Assembly (NCBI GenBank): GCA_963682175.1
Contig: OY821776.1
Span: 50,749,300 to 50,813,299 of the forward strand
DNA from: Triglochin maritima
Lineage: Eukaryota; Streptophyta; Magnoliopsida; Alismatales; Juncaginaceae
Direction of reading: 5' to 3'
Length of the DNA: 64,000 nt
The notes beneath the pieces are model-generated. The model had not been told where the DNA came from, did not search any database, and was given only the letters and a program-made list of their open reading frames with translations. Positions 60,904-64,000 of the stretch are shown one piece after another; within the stretch, counting starts at the first letter, position 1, and the number at the start of each line of letters is the position of its first letter. The position numbers and the translations under genes are program-made.

Positions 60904-63338
60904 TATGGAGCCTTCACAGCATGCAAATTCTCTTGGTTGAAATCCTAAATTCATCTGAAAGCTATCAGCTTACGGTGTACATAAAATACTAACCGAACCT
61001 AACTAATACATGTGAATCAATACACTTACCAAATCCAAACATAATCATATGTATGATGATGTCTCAAAGACTATTATGCAAAGAGTAGTGATTATCAGCT
61101 TGAATTTTTAAAATACATGCAGATTGATTTTTTCATGCTACAAATTTACTATGGAGCTAGAATGAAAGTTAGAAAGTTGCCTTGAAAACAACATCAAGAA
61201 TGATCGATCGGACCTAGTTCGGTTGGTTGGTATGCATCCAACAGAGTCAGTTGGAAACTTACTGGACTACCATAATTGGTTGATCGAATCTCATTCGGTT
61301 CATCATCGCCCATATGACAGAGTTCCCAGTAACTTACTGAAGCTTTAGGTTTAGACGTTTGATTCCTATTTGATCATTCGGATTCCCGTTTGGCCGACAG
61401 TTGACCTAACTCAAGTTGACAGTACCTGTTGGAGTTCATGGAGTGCGATGAACGATTAATCGTTCTCTGAACGGTCGATTGAAACCTGAACGCCAGAAAT
61501 TTTCGTTAAGAGTACTTTGGACATTCCTAAGCCAATTATGATTGTTCTAATCCTCCTACAAATACTTAAGTTATTTAAAATTCTAATGTTGAAATCTTGA
61601 GAGAAAAAAGAGCCATCAAAGAGAGTTAGGTTTAGTTACTATATTCTTTTGGGTTTTGGATTAAGGGAATTTTTTGTTGTTGGAGAATCATAACTCCCAA
61701 TCTAGTCCGAATAAGTCATTTCTGATTCCATTCTCATTGTATTCAAATCGTTCTCGTAATGAAGCTTCTCTGTCTCCACCATCGTTTTTTCCAATTGGAT
61801 TTTTACATAAGTTCGGTATTGTGTTTGCTTGTGTTTGTTTGGTTGCTTGTGAGATTGGTAGATGTATGTTAGGTGTATGATAGATTGTCTAATTTGAGTT
61901 TTATTGGTTTTATTCATCATTCCGCGTACGAACCACCACATCAAAATCCTAACAGTTTCATTTATCAAATGATTGAGCCTTTTGAAGCTTTCTGTATGTC
62001 AAGGAGCACGATATACCCGTAGAAGTATTTAATAGTAGCAGTTGGTTGCCTCTGCTAAATGTGGGTTGGCATCTTAGGGTGTGTTTGGGTCTTTACAATC
62101 TAGCTTTGAAGATATTTTTACTTGTGTGTCCAAAAAATGAATACAAAATTAAGCCTACTGAAATAATAATAATATCTCTGAGGGAGGTTTTGCTTGAGGT
62201 TCAACTGAAATAAGCAGAAAGAGCTGTTAGAAAGTAAAATCTATAGAGCCATGGGGAGCTCTCCACACCATCGATCCAAATGTTTGGTTTCTTTTCCGTC
62301 AGTCATATCTACCTTTTCTACATGTTGTTCATTAGTCAGAGGTTAACCATAATTTACTGGTCGAGAGTGATGGCTGATATAGATAAGCTACTATCTCTAG
62401 TTGGACTGAGTAGGATCGAAATCCATACCAATCATGTGCCACTGCCACACCATCTATCTAATCCAAATGACTGAGCTCACTAACACAAATTGGCACTGCC
62501 ATAATTAACATATAAAGTCTGGCAAATGCTATCATTTCCTAGTAAATATATGTAATGCATTAATTCTGTTTGCAAGGTTACTTGCAGTAGCTTGATTGGG
62601 GTTTGCAAATAAGAAAATGCTAATGAATAACACATTGGAATATACATGTCTCATTCTGACAAGGCCTAACTTGCCTCTCATTTGAAACGTATATGGTTTT
62701 GTCAAATGCACGTAACCAATTAATAAGCACATAGGTTCATAATTGATAAGTATAATGTGAAAATTAGGTGACAAGCAAATTGTGAGTAGTAGTAGTGTGG
62801 TTCCAGTTATAACAAGTTGATGGTCTGTGTTGGTCAGTCCTGAATCCTGATCTCTGAACTCTCCACAGGTGTGTTCATCCACTAGAACAGATGCACATCA
62901 TTGCTAAATGGGGGGCTGGGGGTGGTGCAACATCCTCCATTTGACACCTCTCACTTCCAACTTTTATCTACCTCTGTCAATGACAGTGATTTGTACCACT
63001 TCAGTCTCACCAAATAATTGCAACCCTTTATTTTCTCTTTTGAACTCCTGCTAATCAGATATGGTCATGACTTGATAACCTTTTTTAGATATGTTAATAA
63101 ATCAATTTGATAGTATCTTACCAAATAGCTCAGTGTCATGCCTATAAAATCTGCGAATTACTACTTAGTGCATGCAGTCTCCTCCTACCAACAACAAATT
63201 TGAATTTCCTTTTGACATGTCTTGAACAAGAACAAAGGCATATCAACCTCGTCTGAATTCTGATATAATACTACAAAAAACACAGATAGGCCTTTTAAAG
63301 GGTTGTTAAGCAGTAGTTGGTGGTTAGTAGTTAAGACA
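60904..63338. other. Intergenic DNA with a possible LTR remnant
   Basis: About 61190-61960 resembles an LTR fragment: GATCGATCGGACC, TTCGGTTGGTTGG and ACGGTCGATTGAAACC recall decayed CGGTCGACCG-type motifs, and the right edge reads AAAATCCTAACA, a plausible LTR end. No matching start or TSD was found. The rest, to 63338, is AT-rich and should include the GA2ox promoter. Confidence 0.3.
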
Positions 63339-64000
63339 ATGGTGGCCATGAGCAGTCCTGCAGGTTTGGAGGTTATCTCCCTTGTGGACCATCACCATCC
63401 CCACTTCTCTGGCACTCCAGTGATCGACATGTCGAGGCCTAAATCGAAAAAAGTCTTGGTGAAGGCCTGTGAGGAGCTGGGATTCTTCAAGGTCATAAAC
63501 CATGGTGTTCCTTTGGAAGCCATTGCGGCGGTAGAGGTCGAGGCCGTTAACTTCTTCTCCTTGTCTCAGCTTGAGAAGGAGAAAGTGGGAATTGCCAGCC
63601 CATATGGATATGGAAGCAAGACAATAGGACGCAACAGCGACGTCGGTTGGGTGGAGTACCTCCTCATTCAGGTTAAATCCAATAATTCTAAGCCAAATTC
63701 TTCATTTGGTTTTCTCTCTGGACTAACTCCTTCAGACAGGCTTTGGTAAGAACAATTAATTAACCATTGTTTCTATATAAATATTGTGCTGATCATAATT
63801 ATATAATGATTTCGTCTAATGATGCCACGAATTATATATGGCAGTTGGGCTTTGGATGAGTATGTGAGGGCAGTTAGGAAGGTGACATGTGATGTTCTTG
63901 AGATGATGGCAGATGGGCTTGGGATTGGTAGGAGGGATGTTTTCAGCAAACTTGTGATGGAGGAAGAGAGTGACACATTGTTCAGGCTCAACCATTACCC
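63339..64000 (+). CDS. GA2ox: Gibberellin 2-oxidase (C19-type), N-terminal part
   Basis: Exon 1 is 63339-63745 and exon 2 starts at 63845 and runs out of the window. The protein starts MVAMSSPAG and contains IPVIDMSRP-like TPVIDMSRPKSKKVLVKAC, EELGFFKVINHGVP (DIOX_N), FFSLSQLEKEK, YGYGSKTIGRNSDVGWVEYLL and EMMADGLGI...LFRLNHYP. These match 2-oxoglutarate/Fe(II) dioxygenases of the GA2ox C19 subgroup, which inactivate bioactive gibberellins by 2-beta-hydroxylation in the cytosol. The iron ligands (HxD...H) lie downstream, outside the window. I chose the ATG at 63339; the frame is open further upstream but without homology. The specific paralogue (GA2ox1/2-like) is not assigned. Confidence 0.93.

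Overview
The window is nuclear DNA of a flowering plant, almost certainly a eudicot. It has intron-rich genes with GT/AG introns and AT-rich intergenic DNA. The gene families are plant-type: RWA cell-wall acetylation, RST1, gibberellin 2-oxidase, plant AIG1 GTPase and an X8/CBM43 protein. Nested plant transposons (LTR retrotransposons, CACTA, MULE, foldback elements) fill much of the rest. The species cannot be fixed from sequence alone.

Layout. 1-15.6 kb is a transposon graveyard. It holds the end of a hAT-like element (1-200), a 2.1-kb foldback element with target-site duplication (319-2429), and a broken gene for a small Cys-rich secreted peptide (3076-5165) split by a CACTA element (3817-5013). 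A 2.2-kb solo LTR with perfect TSD follows (5663-7869), then a decayed relative of that LTR (about 9.0-15.6 kb) into which an internally deleted Copia element with intact LTRs and TSD has jumped (11559-14966). At 15.59-15.95 kb lies a paralogue of the peptide locus that lacks the foldback element and has lost the signal-peptide exon. 16.7-24.9 kb carries two minus-strand genes: an AIG1/IAN GTPase with a C-terminal CaaX box and a transmembrane receptor-like kinase. 26.6-29.4 kb is a non-autonomous element packed with 22-bp minisatellites. 29.8-34.8 kb is a decayed MULE with a FAR1-type transposase, interrupted by a truncated LTR retrotransposon. 36.2-44.4 kb carries an X8-domain protein and an RWA O-acetylation protein, both on minus. 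45.4-60.9 kb is a complete 25-exon RST1 (focadhesin-like) gene on plus, divergent from RWA. The window ends inside a gibberellin 2-oxidase gene (63339 onward).

I assembled exon-intron structures by hand from reading frames, GT/AG sites and phase. The five complete genes close without a frame error: AIG1 342 aa, RLK 512 aa, X8 341 aa, RWA 566 aa, RST1 1845 aa. The genes are unrelated in function and there is no operon-like logic. The only evident regulatory pairing is the roughly 1.1-kb divergent RWA/RST1 promoter region.

The most unusual signals are in the repeats. The palindrome CGGTCGACCG is clustered in LTRs of at least two different retrotransposon families. A MULE carries a strong GC-rich hairpin region next to a short first exon at each end, and a second ORF faces the transposase. 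The foldback element has an identifiable empty-site paralogue 15 kb away, and two 22-bp repeat arrays sit in one element.
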